Below, one piece after another: positions 27,268-36,810 of a DNA stretch of 64,000 bases. Origin of the DNA: Chthonobacter rhizosphaerae (GTDB lineage: Bacteria > Pseudomonadota > Alphaproteobacteria > Rhizobiales > Pleomorphomonadaceae); contig NZ_JACDIS010000011.1 in the NCBI RefSeq assembly GCF_013839525.1, positions 1 through 64,000 on the forward strand, written 5' to 3'. Below the pieces are notes generated by a model. The model had not been told where the DNA came from. It saw only the letters and a program-made list of their open reading frames with translations, and did not search any database. Position 1 is the stretch's first letter; the number at the start of each line of letters is the position of its first letter. Made by a program: the position numbers and the translations under genes.

Positions 27268-27534
27268 TCAGACGGACAGAGCCTTCACGCGGCTCGCCAG
27301 GCGGGAGACCTTCCGGGACGCCGTGTTCTTGTGCACGATGCCCTTGCCGGCGGCGCGCATCAGCTCCGGCTGCGCGGCCCGCAGGGCGTCGCGCGCCGCG
27401 GCGGCGTCGCCGCTGGCGATGGCTTCCTCGACCTTGCGCAGGAAGGTGCGCATGCGGCTGCGGCGAGCCTTGTTGACCTCGGTGCGGGCAGCGATCTTCC
27501 GCGTCGCCTTCTTGGCCGACGGTGTATTGGCCAT
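27268..27534 (-). CDS. rpsT: 30S ribosomal protein S20
   Basis: An 88-residue basic helical protein that binds 16S rRNA in the small subunit. The N terminus [20 protein letters not shown] and the end [17 protein letters not shown] are characteristic. The start at 27534 matches the family exactly. It is placed upstream of dnaA, as commonly seen in alphaproteobacteria, and is ended by a strong hairpin at 27194-27219. Confidence 0.97.
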   Translation of the reverse strand: MANTPSAKKATRKIAARTEVNKARRSRMRTFLRKVEEAIASGDAAAARDALRAAQPELMRAAGKGIVHKNTASRKVSRLASRVKALSV

Positions 27535-27744
27535 GACGAGCCTTTTCCTTCTTGCTTCGAGACGGTCGCTCGATGTCGGGTGGCGACCATCCCGGCGGCC
27601 GGCGGACGCGCCGACGACGAAGAGGAGATCGCATGACGAACAGGGTCGGCGGCGAACGTCGGTCCGCCACCGTCTTCGGCGCGAGCTTATAGTCGCTCGA
27701 AGGGCCGGCGTCAACGGCGCGGGCCGTTCCCGGGCCGGCCCGGA

Positions 27745-28518
27745 TCAGCGGCCGGTGAAGACCGGCGGGCGCTTCTCCACGAAGGCGGCCATGCCCTCCT
27801 TCTGGTCCTCGGTGGCGAACAGCGCGTGGAAGAGCCGGCGCTCGTAGCGGAGCCCCTCGGACAGCGGGATCTCGTGGGCCCGGCCCACCGCCTCCTTGGC
27901 CATGAGGACCGCCGTCGGCGAGAAGCCGGCGATCCGCCCGGCCGCCGCGAGCGCCTCGTCGAGGAGCACGTCCGGGGCGAACACCCGGGCGACGAGGCCG
28001 GACCGCTCCGCCTCGGCGGCGTCCATCATGCGCCCGGTGAGGATGAGGTCCATGGCCTTCGCCTTGCCGACGGCGCGGATCAGCCGCTGGGTGCCGCCGA
28101 TGCCCGGAATGATGCCGAGGGTGATCTCCGGCTGGCCGAACTTCGCCGTGTCGGCCGCGTAGATGATGTCGCACATCATGGCGAGCTCGCAGCCGCCGCC
28201 GAGGGCGTAGCCGGCGACCGCGGCGATCACCGGCTTGCGCGTGGCGGCGAACCGCTCCCAGGCGGCGATGTAGTCGCCCCGGACCGCCTGGACGAAATCG
28301 AGGCCGGTCATCTCCTTGATGTCGGCGCCCGCCGCGAAGGCCCGCTCCGACCCGGTCAGCACCATGGCGCCGACCGCGTCGTCACCGTCGAAGGCCGCGA
28401 CCGCGTCGGTCAGGTCGGCGAGCACCTGGGCGGAGAGGGCGTTGAGGGCCTTCGGGCGATCGAGGGTGAGCAGCGCGACGCGGCCCCGGATCTCGGTGCG
28501 GACGGTCTCGTAGGACAT
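27745..28518 (-). CDS. Enoyl-CoA hydratase
   Basis: A 257-residue crotonase that hydrates trans-2-enoyl-CoA in fatty acid beta-oxidation. The oxyanion segments ([10 protein letters not shown] and [15 protein letters not shown]) and both catalytic glutamates, Glu111 (in GGGCELAM) and Glu131 (in [12 protein letters not shown]), are present at the usual 20-residue distance. The end [12 protein letters not shown] is typical of the FadB1/EchA group. It lies 15 bp downstream of mutM on the same strand and so probably shares its transcript. Confidence 0.93.
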   Translation of the reverse strand: MSYETVRTEIRGRVALLTLDRPKALNALSAQVLADLTDAVAAFDGDDAVGAMVLTGSERAFAAGADIKEMTGLDFVQAVRGDYIAAWERFAATRKPVIAAVAGYALGGGCELAMMCDIIYAADTAKFGQPEITLGIIPGIGGTQRLIRAVGKAKAMDLILTGRMMDAAEAERSGLVARVFAPDVLLDEALAAAGRIAGFSPTAVLMAKEAVGRAHEIPLSEGLRYERRLFHALFATEDQKEGMAAFVEKRPPVFTGR

Positions 28519-28533
28519 GGACGGCGGCTCTCC

Positions 28534-29415
28534 TCAGCGCTGGCAGACCGGACAGAAGAAGGTGGACCGGTTCGACTGGACGATCCGGCCGACGACGCCC
28601 CGGCAGTCCGGACGGGGACAGGGCTCGCCCTCCCGATCGTAGACCGCGAACCGGTGCTGGAAATAGCCGAGCGAGCCGTCCGCGTGCACATAGTCGCGCA
28701 GCGACGAGCCGCCGGCCGCGATCGCCTCGGCGATCACCTCGCGGATCGCCGTCACCAGGCGCTCCAGCCGGACGCCCGGCGCGCCGCTGGCCGGCACGAT
28801 GGAGCCCGCGGCCCGGACGGGCGACAGTCGGGCGCGCCAGAGCGCCTCGCACACATAGATGTTGCCGAGGCCGGCGATGACGGTCTGGTCGAGGAGCGCC
28901 GCCTTCAGGCTGGTCCTCCGTCCCGCGAAGGCGGCGGCCAGATAGGTGGCGTCGAGGTCGTTGCCGGTCGGCTCCCGGCCGAGATGGCGCAGGAGCGGGT
29001 GGTCCGCCGCCTCGGCCCGGGTGGTGAGGGTTATGAAGCCGAACCGGCGCGGGTCGTTGTAGGTGACGTCGGCCCCGCCGTCCGTTCGGAACACCACGTG
29101 GTCGTGGGCCGCGTCCTTGGACCGCTCGTGGTGGAAGCCGCCCGGCGTCAGTTCGTCGCCCGGCCGGGTGATCCGGAAGGAGCCGGACATGCCGAGGTGC
29201 ATGAGGAGAACGGACCCGTCGTCAAGATCGCCGACCAGGTACTTGGCCCGGCGGGACAGGCCCGTGACGGTGCGGCCGGCGAGCCGCTCGGCGAAGAGCT
29301 CCGGGAAGGGGAAGCGGAGGTCCGGCCGGCGGACCGTGACCGCGCAGAAGCGGGCGCCCTCCAGGACGGGCGCGAGGCCGCGGCGCACGGTTTCGACTTC
29401 GGGAAGCTCGGGCAT
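28534..29415 (-). CDS. mutM: Formamidopyrimidine-DNA glycosylase
   Basis: A 293-residue bifunctional glycosylase/AP lyase that removes 8-oxoguanine. The N terminus [13 protein letters not shown] has the catalytic Pro (after Met removal) and Glu. The H2TH region reads [20 protein letters not shown], and the C-terminal zinc finger has four cysteines (CPRPDC and CPVC) with the NRSTFF loop. The start at 29415 is fixed by the need for Pro at position 2. It is divergent from ubiE. Confidence 0.96.
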   Translation of the reverse strand: MPELPEVETVRRGLAPVLEGARFCAVTVRRPDLRFPFPELFAERLAGRTVTGLSRRAKYLVGDLDDGSVLLMHLGMSGSFRITRPGDELTPGGFHHERSKDAAHDHVVFRTDGGADVTYNDPRRFGFITLTTRAEAADHPLLRHLGREPTGNDLDATYLAAAFAGRRTSLKAALLDQTVIAGLGNIYVCEALWRARLSPVRAAGSIVPASGAPGVRLERLVTAIREVIAEAIAAGGSSLRDYVHADGSLGYFQHRFAVYDREGEPCPRPDCRGVVGRIVQSNRSTFFCPVCQR

Positions 29416-29632
29416 GGACGGCGGGGCACCGGTCTTGGCGGGTTCGGACGGAAACGGAGCGGGCGGCTCGCGCGCCCGGGACGGAACGGACGGGCGGCCG
29501 GCGGCGCCCGGACCGGCCTCTGGCCGCCTTCGGCCGGCCGCGTCGGTCGGGCGCGGCGAACATAGCGCGGGCCGCCCGCTTCGGCTATGGTCCCGCCCGC
29601 CCGGTTCCGGCGGGCGCTGCGTGGAGACCCTC

Positions 29633-30391
29633 ATGTCCGACCGATCGACCGCTTACTTTGGGTTCCGCACGGTGGACGTCGCCGAGAAGCAGGACATGGT
29701 GGACGAGGTGTTCCACCGGGTGGCGCGCCGCTACGACCTGATGAACGACCTGATGTCCGGCGGGCTGCACCGGCTCTGGAAGGACGCGCTCGTCTCGCGC
29801 CTCGCGCCGCCGCGCTCCGGCCGGCGACCCTTCCGGGTGGTCGACGTGGCCGGCGGAACCGGCGACGTGGCGTTCCGCATCGTGGACCGCTCGGCCGGCC
29901 ACGCGCAGGTGACGGTGGCGGACATCAACGGCTCCATGCTGCAGGTGGGCCGCGAGCGCGCCGAGGCCCGGCGCGTCCAGGGGGTCGACTTCGTGGAGGC
30001 GAACGCCGAGGCCCTGCCCTTCGAGGACGGCCGCTTCGACGCCTACACGATCGCCTTCGGCATCCGCAACGTGCCGCGCATCGACGTGGCCCTCAAGGAG
30101 GCGTTCCGGGTGCTGCGGCCGGGCGGCCGCTTCCTCTGCCTGGAGTTCTCCGCCGTGGACGTGCCGTTCATGGACAAGGTCTACGAGGCCTATTCGATGC
30201 ACGTGATCCCGGCCATGGGCCGCGCGGTCGCCAAGGACGAGGACAGCTACCGCTACCTGGTGGAATCGATCCGGCGCTTCCCGAACCAGGAACGGTTCAA
30301 GGCCATGATCGAGGCCGCCGGCTTCTCGCGGGTCGGCTACACCAATCTCACCGGGGGCGTCGCCGCGCTTCACGTGGGCGTCAAGATCTGA
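29633..30391 (+). CDS. ubiE: Ubiquinone/menaquinone C-methyltransferase UbiE
   Basis: A 252-residue SAM-dependent methyltransferase acting on the demethyl-benzoquinol intermediate of ubiquinone synthesis. SAM motif I is [15 protein letters not shown]. The N-terminal [24 protein letters not shown] and the IAFGIRNV signature are family specific. The gene precedes ubiB by 18 bp, giving a ubiquinone operon. Confidence 0.96.
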   Translation: MSDRSTAYFGFRTVDVAEKQDMVDEVFHRVARRYDLMNDLMSGGLHRLWKDALVSRLAPPRSGRRPFRVVDVAGGTGDVAFRIVDRSAGHAQVTVADINGSMLQVGRERAEARRVQGVDFVEANAEALPFEDGRFDAYTIAFGIRNVPRIDVALKEAFRVLRPGGRFLCLEFSAVDVPFMDKVYEAYSMHVIPAMGRAVAKDEDSYRYLVESIRRFPNQERFKAMIEAAGFSRVGYTNLTGGVAALHVGVKI

Positions 30392-30409
30392 GCGAATCGA
30401 GCTGCATTC

Positions 30410-31957
30410 ATGGCCTTGGGTGATCTCTTCCGGCTGGCGCGCGGCGCCTTCGTGCTCGCCCGCGAGGGCGTGGCGACGGCCTTCCCGCTGCCGGAACCGA
30501 TTCCGATGCCGATCCGGCTGCTGCTCGGCCTCGCCCGCCTGATCCAGCGGCCGGCCGCCGGCGACCGGGACGGCGCCGAGCGGATCACCCGGGCGGTCAA
30601 CCGGCTGGGGCCGTCCTACGTGAAGCTCGGGCAGTTCCTCGCCACCCGGCCCGACGTGGTGGGGCGGCGCATGGCGGCCGACCTCAGCGCGCTGCAGGAC
30701 AATGTGCCGGCCTTCGGCGAGACGGTGGCGAGGGCGGAGGTGATGGCGGCCTTCGGGGTGCCGGTGGAGACCGCCTACGCCACCTTTGGCCCGCCGATCG
30801 CCGCCGCCTCCATCGCCCAGGTGCACAGGGCGGAGGTCGACGATCCGATCACCGGCGAGCGCCGCACGGTGGCCGTGAAGGTGCTGCGGCCCGGCGTCGC
30901 CCGCCGGTTCGCCCGCGACCTCAACAGCTTCTACATCGCCGCCCGGGCCATCGAGCGGCTGCACCCGCCCTCCCGCCGGCTGAAGCCGCGGGCGATCGTG
31001 GACACGCTCGCCCGGTCGGTGGCGCTGGAGATGGACTTCCGCCTGGAGGCGGCCGCCCTGTCGGAGATGGCGGAGAACACCGCGGCCGACCCCGGCTTTC
31101 GGGTGCCGGCGGTGATCTGGGAGCGGACGTCGAAAAGCGTCCTCACCATGGAATGGATCGACGGCCTCAAGCTGTCGAAGGTGGACCGGCTGGTGGAGGA
31201 GGGCCATGACACGGTCGCCCTGGCGGCCACCCTGATCCAGAGCTTCCTGCGCCATGCCATGCGGGACGGCTTCTTCCACGCGGACATGCACCAGGGCAAC
31301 CTCTTCGTCGACCGGGACGGCGCGCTGGTGGCGGTGGACTTCGGCATCATGGGGCGGCTCGGCGCCAAGGAGCGGCGGTTCCTGGCCGAGATCCTCTACG
31401 GCTTCATCCGGCGCAACTACCGCCGGGTGGCGGAGGTGCACTTCGAGGCCGGATACGTGCCCGCCCACCACGACGTGGACACGTTCGCCCAGGCGCTCCG
31501 GGCGATCGGCGAGCCGCTGCAGGGCCACACGGCGGCGGACATCTCCATGGCGCGGCTCCTCACCCAGCTGTTCGAGGTGACCGAGCTGTTCGACATGCAG
31601 ACCCGGCCCGAGCTCATCATGCTGCAGAAGACCATGGTGGTGGTGGAGGGCGTCGCCCGGACGCTCGACCCGCAGCTCGACATGTGGCGGACCGCCGAGC
31701 CGGTGGTGTCCGAGTGGATCGCCCGCAATCTCGGCCCGGTGGGCAGGATCGAGGAGGCGGCCGGCACGATCGGCTCGCTCGTCCGCCTCGCCGGCCAGCT
31801 GCCGACGCTCGCCCGCGACCTGGAGGCGGCGGCCGCCGCCGACCGGGACCGCAACCTCTTCCTGGAGCGCCAGCGCTGGAGCCTGGAACGGCTGGTCTGG
31901 CCCGCCTGGATCGCGGCGCTCGCCCTCGCCGGGCTGGCGGTGTCGTCTCTCTTCTGA
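30410..31957 (+). CDS. ubiB: UbiB, atypical kinase for ubiquinone synthesis
   Basis: A 515-residue ADCK/UbiB protein. The KxGQ motif appears in SYVKLGQFLATRPDVV, the Ala-rich nucleotide loop in AAASIAQVHRAEV, the kinase-like catalytic aspartates in HADMHQGNLFVD and VDFGIMGRL, and a C-terminal membrane anchor at about 492-512. It supports ubiquinone assembly at the inner membrane; its exact activity (ATPase) is known from homologues only. Confidence 0.95.
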   Translation: MALGDLFRLARGAFVLAREGVATAFPLPEPIPMPIRLLLGLARLIQRPAAGDRDGAERITRAVNRLGPSYVKLGQFLATRPDVVGRRMAADLSALQDNVPAFGETVARAEVMAAFGVPVETAYATFGPPIAAASIAQVHRAEVDDPITGERRTVAVKVLRPGVARRFARDLNSFYIAARAIERLHPPSRRLKPRAIVDTLARSVALEMDFRLEAAALSEMAENTAADPGFRVPAVIWERTSKSVLTMEWIDGLKLSKVDRLVEEGHDTVALAATLIQSFLRHAMRDGFFHADMHQGNLFVDRDGALVAVDFGIMGRLGAKERRFLAEILYGFIRRNYRRVAEVHFEAGYVPAHHDVDTFAQALRAIGEPLQGHTAADISMARLLTQLFEVTELFDMQTRPELIMLQKTMVVVEGVARTLDPQLDMWRTAEPVVSEWIARNLGPVGRIEEAAGTIGSLVRLAGQLPTLARDLEAAAAADRDRNLFLERQRWSLERLVWPAWIAALALAGLAVSSLF

Positions 31958-32020
31958 GGGAGGGCCCATCAGCCCGGGCGGACCGGGCGGCCCCGAGCCC
32001 ATCGCTCCGCCGGTGGCCGC

Positions 32021-32500
32021 TCAGTCGAGCGGCGGGCCCATGATCGTGATGCCGTTCGCCGCGCAGGCGGCGGTGAGCGCGGCGATCATGTCGGGCGTCG
32101 GGGCGACCGCCGTCGGAAGGCCCGCGTGCGTCGGAGTGCGACCCGCCGTGCGAAGCATGGTCTCGAAGTCGGCGCCGCGGGTGATCGTGAGGCAGCGGGC
32201 GCCATCCGGCGAGACCACGCGGAAGCGATGCGGCACGCCCTTCGGGGCGATCGCCGAGGCGCCGGCCGTCAGCGCCAGCCGCTCGCCGCCCACCTCGACG
32301 AGAAACTCGCCGTCGATGCAGTAGAAGATCTCGTCCTCGGTCATGTGCACGTGCAGCGGGGGCGCTTCGCCGAAGGGCATCCGATGCTCCACCACGGAGA
32401 TGCCGTCGACGCCATCGGCGCTCGAGACCAGAACGTCCACGATGGTGTTGCCGAACCACAGCGTATCGTTGCGGACGTCAGGAGATTTTTCTTTCAGCAT
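32021..32500 (-). CDS. Cupin-domain protein
   Basis: A 159-residue single-domain cupin. Metal ligands are visible as HVH, then E in TEDEIFYCIDGEFLVEVGG, and the later H in APKGVPHRFRV. Such proteins are dioxygenases, isomerases or metal-binding sensors; the substrate is unknown. It is divergent from a NodD-like LysR gene at 32614, which suggests joint control. The end of the protein (from about 125) is helical and unique. Confidence 0.8.
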   Translation of the reverse strand: MLKEKSPDVRNDTLWFGNTIVDVLVSSADGVDGISVVEHRMPFGEAPPLHVHMTEDEIFYCIDGEFLVEVGGERLALTAGASAIAPKGVPHRFRVVSPDGARCLTITRGADFETMLRTAGRTPTHAGLPTAVAPTPDMIAALTAACAANGITIMGPPLD

Positions 32501-32613
32501 ATTAGAGATCCTCCTCCTTCTTCTTCGGAACCATGTGGATCCGACGAGTAAGGTCTTTACTTCCTTGCCGATCTCATTTGAAATCCAATGATGACATGGG
32601 CCGGATCACCGCG

Positions 32614-33540
32614 ATGAATTTCAACGCGCTCGACCTCAATCTCCTGCGCGTCTTCGACGCCCTCATGCGCGAGCGGAGCGTCACGCGCGCCGGAGAGCAG
32701 ATCGGCCTCAGCCAGCCGGCGGTCAGCGCGGCGCTCAACCGACTGCGCGCCCTCATGGGCGATCAGCTCTTCGTGCGGCGAGGCAACGAGATGGTGCCGA
32801 CGCCCCGCGCCGACGACCTCTTCCCGCCGGTGCGCGATGCGCTGCAGTCGATCGAGGCCGCGCTCGCCCCGCCGCGCGGCTTCGAGCCCGCGACGGCCCG
32901 GCGCACCTTCACCCTGCTGGGCGCGGACTTCTTCTCCGTGCTCCTGATGCCGCGGCTGTTCGCCCGCTGGTGCGACGCGGCGCCCGGCATCACATGGCGT
33001 TTCCTGGACAGCGCCCGCGGCGACGTTCAGCGCCTGCTGCAGGAGGACGCCATCGACGCCGCGCTCGAGCGGCCACTGGAGACCCAGGAGCCGATCGAGA
33101 GCCGGATCCTGTTCTCCGCGCCCTTCGTCGTGATCGCGCGGCAAGGCCATCCGGCGCTCGCCGACCTGGAGCCGGGCGCGCCGATCCCGATGGAGATCTA
33201 TACGCGTCTGCCGCACGCCATCCGGTCCATCGACGGTACGCTTTCCGGCATGGTGGACGAGGCGCTCGCCGCCGCCGGTCATCGACGCCTGGTGCGGATC
33301 GCGCTGCCGCACTTCCACGGCGTCGCCGAAGCGGTCGCCAGCACCTCCGCCCTGGCGGCGGTGCCGCGGCAGTTCGCCGAGGCGATCGCCGCCCGGCTGG
33401 ACCTGTCGATCCATGCCGTCCCGGCGGAGATCCCGGCGCCGGAGGTGCGGCTCTACTGGCACGGCCGGCGGACCGGGGATCCCGCCCACCGCTGGCTGCG
33501 GGACGCCGTCCTGGCGGTGTCGGCCGAGCTGTGGGGGTGA
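32614..33540 (+). CDS. LysR-family regulator (NodD-like group)
   Basis: A 308-residue LysR protein with the NodD-type N terminus MNFNALDLNLLRVFDALM and the HTH RSVTRAGEQIGLSQPAVSAAL. The effector domain contains LLPH-like and HFHGVAEAVASTSALAAVP segments of this group. The ATG at 32614 begins exactly at the conserved N terminus; 32596 is also possible. It probably regulates the divergent cupin gene. Confidence 0.88.
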   Translation: MNFNALDLNLLRVFDALMRERSVTRAGEQIGLSQPAVSAALNRLRALMGDQLFVRRGNEMVPTPRADDLFPPVRDALQSIEAALAPPRGFEPATARRTFTLLGADFFSVLLMPRLFARWCDAAPGITWRFLDSARGDVQRLLQEDAIDAALERPLETQEPIESRILFSAPFVVIARQGHPALADLEPGAPIPMEIYTRLPHAIRSIDGTLSGMVDEALAAAGHRRLVRIALPHFHGVAEAVASTSALAAVPRQFAEAIAARLDLSIHAVPAEIPAPEVRLYWHGRRTGDPAHRWLRDAVLAVSAELWG

Positions 33541-33696
33541 CGGGGTCCGCGCGGCCGGTTCGCGCAGGCGATCGGACGGTCGTCCGTGGCTGCCCTCGGC
33601 ACACACCAGTGCGGCGGCCGGCCGTCGGACCGGGCGGCCGGCCCGGAAAGCCCCCGGCCGCTCATGACCCAAGGACGGGAGCGGCCCCTCCCCGCC

Positions 33697-34710
33697 TCAG
33701 AGCGGCAGGCCGGTTTCGGCGGCGAGCGCCTTCAGGGACCGCGACGGGCGCGGACCGATGTGGCCGATCACCTCCGTGGCGGCGAGGCAGCCGAGGCGCG
33801 CGGCCTCCTCCAGGGTCCGGCCGCGGGTGAGGCCGACGAGGAAGCCGGCGGCGAACTGGTCGCCGGCGCCGGTGAGGTCCTCCACTTTTTCAACCGGATA
33901 GGCCGGCACGGAGCGGGTCTCCGCGCCGCGGATCGCGAGCGCGCCCTCCTCGCCGAGGGTCACGACGGCGAGCGCCACGTCGGCGCGCATGGCCTCCACG
34001 GCGGTCGCCACGTCGGCGGTCTGGTAGAGGGCCTTCGCCTCGCTCTCGTTGGCGAACACGATGTCGACCGTGCCGCTGCGCATGAGCTCCAGGAATTCCG
34101 CCCGCCACCGGTCCACGCAGAAGCTGTCGGAGAGCGTGATGGCGACCTTGCGGCCGTGGGCGTGGGCAACGGCGGCGGCCTTGCGGAAGGCCGCCTTGGC
34201 GGCCGGCGGGTCCCACAGGTAGCCTTCCAGGTAGGTGATCGCGGAGGCGGCGACGGTCGGTTCGTCGATGTCCGCCTCGGTGAGGGCCTGGCAGGCGCCG
34301 AGGTAGGTGTTCATGGTCCGCTCGCCGTCGGGCGTGATCAGGATGGTGGACCGGGCCGTGGGCGCGCCGCCTTCGAGGGGGCTCGTCGGGAAGTGGACCC
34401 CGAGCGCCGTGATGTCGTGGCGGAAGATGGTGCCGAGCTGGTCGACGGCGATCTTGCCGATGTAGGCGGCCCGCCCGCCGAAGGACGCGATGCCGGCCGC
34501 CGTGTTGCCGGCCGAGCCGCCGGACGCCTCGATGGCGGGGCCGATCATGGCGTAGAGGCGGTCGGCCTCCTCCGCGTCGATCAACCGCATCATGCCCTTG
34601 CTGAGCCCGAGCCGGACGATGAGATCGTCCTCCGCCCGCGCCAGGATGTCCACGATGGCGTTGCCGATCGTCAGCACGTCGTAACCGCTCTCAGTCATCG
34701 CGTCCGTCAT
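33697..34710 (-). CDS. PfkB-family carbohydrate or nucleoside kinase
   Basis: A 337-residue ribokinase-type kinase. The N terminus YDVLTIGNAIVDILA, the substrate-side GGSAGNTAAGIASFGGRAAYIG and the C-terminal LTGAGDQFAAGFLVGL with the catalytic Asp are all present. Alphaproteobacterial relatives are often called adenosine kinase; the substrate is not certain from sequence. The start at 34710 follows GAGGGGGAG very closely; 34698 is a possible alternative. Confidence 0.87.
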   Translation of the reverse strand: MTDAMTESGYDVLTIGNAIVDILARAEDDLIVRLGLSKGMMRLIDAEEADRLYAMIGPAIEASGGSAGNTAAGIASFGGRAAYIGKIAVDQLGTIFRHDITALGVHFPTSPLEGGAPTARSTILITPDGERTMNTYLGACQALTEADIDEPTVAASAITYLEGYLWDPPAAKAAFRKAAAVAHAHGRKVAITLSDSFCVDRWRAEFLELMRSGTVDIVFANESEAKALYQTADVATAVEAMRADVALAVVTLGEEGALAIRGAETRSVPAYPVEKVEDLTGAGDQFAAGFLVGLTRGRTLEEAARLGCLAATEVIGHIGPRPSRSLKALAAETGLPL

Positions 34711-34754
34711 CTCCCCCTCGGCCGCCGCGCCGGATCTGGCGCGGGCCCGCCATT

Positions 34755-34875
34755 CGAATTCCGCGCCGCCCGCGGCGTAATGCTCAAATCCGCGCCGCTC
34801 CGCGGCGTAGTGCTCAAATCCGCGCCGCTCCGCGGCGCATCGGCAAGATCCGCGCCCTCTTGCGGCGCATCGGCG
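34755..34875. repeat. 30-bp tandem repeat upstream of the PfkB gene
   Basis: Units of exactly 30 bp start at 34771, 34801 and 34831, with half units before and after. Units 1 and 2 differ by one base; unit 3 and the last half are more diverged. Each holds a GCGGCG/CGCCGC-type inverted stretch around CTCAAATCC. It lies between the divergent PfkB and cysZ-like genes. Confidence 0.8.
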
Positions 34876-34999
34876 CCCCGTCCGGGACGGGGCCGTGCGG
34901 GCGAGGCCGACCGGGCGGCGCGCGCCCTTCGGCCTCGAACCCTCTCGCGTCCGCGGCCGCGAGGGCTTATGTGACGGGCTGACCAGTCCGGAGCCGTCC

Positions 35000-35689
35000 A
35001 TGCTCGCAGCCGCGTCCCGCGCCTTCTCGCAGATCGTCTCGCCGCCCTTCCGGGTGGTGCTTCTGAAGTCCGTCGGCCTCACGCTTCTCATGCTGGCGGC
35101 GGTGTGGGCCGCGCTCTACGCCACCTTCACCCATTTCGTGGTGGTGGAGAACGTCTGGCTGCAGACCACGCTCGAAATTCTCACCGGCCTCGGGCTCGTC
35201 ATCGGGCTCGGCTTCCTGGTGGCGCCGGTGACGTCCCTGTTCGCGGGTCTTTTCCTGGACGAAATCGCCGAGGAAGTCGAGCGCGTCCATTATCCGGGCG
35301 ACGCGCCGGGCCGCCCCATGCCGCTGGTGCCGAGCCTCCTGTCGGCGGCGCGCTTCACCCTCCTGGTGATCGCCGTCAACATCGTCGTGCTCTTCCTCAT
35401 CCTCCTGCCGGGCGTCAATGTGTTCGCCTTCTTCATCGCCAACGCCTACCTGCTCGGCCGGGAGTATTTCGAGATGATCGCCCACCGGTTCCACGACCCG
35501 ATGGGCGTGCGGATGCTGCGCGAGGAGGCGAGCGTGCGCGTCTTCCTCGCCGGCCTCGTGATCGCGGCCGTGCTGGCGGTGCCTTTCCTGAACCTGCTGA
35601 CGCCGCTCTTTGCGACCGCCTTCATGGTGCACATCTACAAGGACGTGCGGGTGCGGCGGCGCCGGGCGGGGCGCGAGCTTCCGGCGTGA
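35000..35689 (+). CDS. CysZ/EI24-family membrane protein
   Basis: A 229-residue inner membrane protein. Hydrophobic segments lie at about 21-45, 60-85, 118-142 and 182-215, separated by the family's conserved FLDEIAEEVERVHYPG and GREYFEMIAHRF regions. CysZ proteins import sulfate for cysteine synthesis, but this alphaproteobacterial branch is usually annotated only as EI24-domain protein. The ATG at 35000 is preferred because the frame before it is not hydrophobic. Confidence 0.8.
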   Translation: MLAAASRAFSQIVSPPFRVVLLKSVGLTLLMLAAVWAALYATFTHFVVVENVWLQTTLEILTGLGLVIGLGFLVAPVTSLFAGLFLDEIAEEVERVHYPGDAPGRPMPLVPSLLSAARFTLLVIAVNIVVLFLILLPGVNVFAFFIANAYLLGREYFEMIAHRFHDPMGVRMLREEASVRVFLAGLVIAAVLAVPFLNLLTPLFATAFMVHIYKDVRVRRRRAGRELPA

Positions 35690-35767
35690 TCGCGGCGGTT
35701 CCGCACCAAAGTCCGATGGCGGCGGGCCCATGATCGGCAGACACTCCGCCCCGATAAGGAGAGACCC

Positions 35768-36100
35768 ATGACGGACAGGACGCTGGAAGCGCAGGACGTG
35801 CTCGCGGTGGCGGAGCGCTGGGCGGCCGACGGCCGGCCCGTCGCCCTGGCGACCGTGATCGAGACCTGGGGCTCCGCGCCGCGGCCGGTGGGCAGCCATC
35901 TGGCGATCGACGGCGACGGCCTGTTCGAGGGCTCCGTTTCCGGCGGGTGCGTGGAGGGCGCGGTGGTGTCCGAAGCCCTGGACGTGATCGCGGACGGCCG
36001 GGCCCGCGTCCTCTCGTTCGGGGTCGCCGACGAGACCGCCTGGCGTGTCGGCCTTTCCTGCGGCGGGCGTATCCGCGTGCTCGTCGAGCGGATCGGCTGA
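35768..36100 (+). CDS. XdhC-family protein, N-terminal (XdhC_CoxI) domain only
   Basis: A 110-residue protein covering only the XdhC/CoxI domain: VIETWGSAPRPVGSHLAI, then EGSVSGGCVEGAVVSEAL and a C-terminal GLSCGGRIRVLVE with conserved cysteines. In full-length XdhC this domain binds the sulfurated molybdenum cofactor before it is handed to xanthine dehydrogenase-type enzymes. The Rossmann half is encoded 2 bp downstream as a separate gene, so the normal single protein is split in two. Confidence 0.9.
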   Translation: MTDRTLEAQDVLAVAERWAADGRPVALATVIETWGSAPRPVGSHLAIDGDGLFEGSVSGGCVEGAVVSEALDVIADGRARVLSFGVADETAWRVGLSCGGRIRVLVERIG

Positions 36101-36102
36101 TC

Positions 36103-36810
36103 ATGGACCAGACGCTCCTCGCCCTTCTCAACGCCCGCCGGCGCGAGCGGCGCGCGGCCGTGGTGGTGACGAATCTCGGCGACGGCTCCAGCCGCCTCGT
36201 CGGCGACGGCGACCGGCTGGGCGACGACCCGCTGCACGTGGAGATCGCCGCTGCGCTGCGGTCGGGCAAGTCCGGCGTGATCGAGAAGGACGGCGGGGAG
36301 ATCTTCCTTAACGTCCACGTGCCGCCGCCCCGGCTGGTGGCGATCGGCGCCGTTCACATCACCCAGGCCCTCATTCCCGTTGCGGCCACCGCCGGCTACG
36401 ACCTGATCGTGGTGGACCCGCGCACCGCCTTCGCGACGCCGGAGCGGTTCGCCGGCACAACGCTCCTGGCGGACTGGCCGGAGACCGTGCTGCCGGGCCT
36501 TGGCATCGACCCCTACACCGCCGTGGCGGCCGTGACCCACGACCCCAAGATCGACGACTTCGCGATCGTCCACGCGCTCCAGCGGCAGGCCTTCTACGTG
36601 GGCGCCCTCGGCAGCCGGAAGACCCACGCCAGGCGCCGCGACCGGCTGCTGGCTGCCGGCGTGGCGGAGGCCGACATCGAGGCCATCCGGGCGCCGATCG
36701 GCATGGACATCGGCGCCTCCTCGCCCGGCGAGATCGCCGTCGCCATCATGGCGGAGGTGATCGAGGCCTTCCGCCGCCGGGTGATCGACACGGGGAGCGC
36801 GGCGCCGTGA
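36103..36810 (+). CDS. XdhC-family protein, C-terminal Rossmann domain
   Basis: A 235-residue partner of the preceding gene. It starts with a second XdhC/CoxI-like stretch and then has the XdhC Rossmann domain (RLVAIGAVHITQAL, VVDPRTAFATPERF, THDPKIDDFAIVHAL, YVGALGSRKTHARR). Together with its neighbours it should insert sulfurated molybdopterin into a molybdenum hydroxylase. No hydroxylase subunit is seen in the window. Confidence 0.9.
   Translation: MDQTLLALLNARRRERRAAVVVTNLGDGSSRLVGDGDRLGDDPLHVEIAAALRSGKSGVIEKDGGEIFLNVHVPPPRLVAIGAVHITQALIPVAATAGYDLIVVDPRTAFATPERFAGTTLLADWPETVLPGLGIDPYTAVAAVTHDPKIDDFAIVHALQRQAFYVGALGSRKTHARRRDRLLAAGVAEADIEAIRAPIGMDIGASSPGEIAVAIMAEVIEAFRRRVIDTGSAAP

Noticed and set aside
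29585-32002. Open frame of 805 codons opposite ubiE and ubiB
   Set aside because: Antisense shadow of two conserved genes.
34755-34875. CRISPR-like array
   Set aside because: The units are directly adjacent with no unique spacers, so this is a simple tandem repeat.
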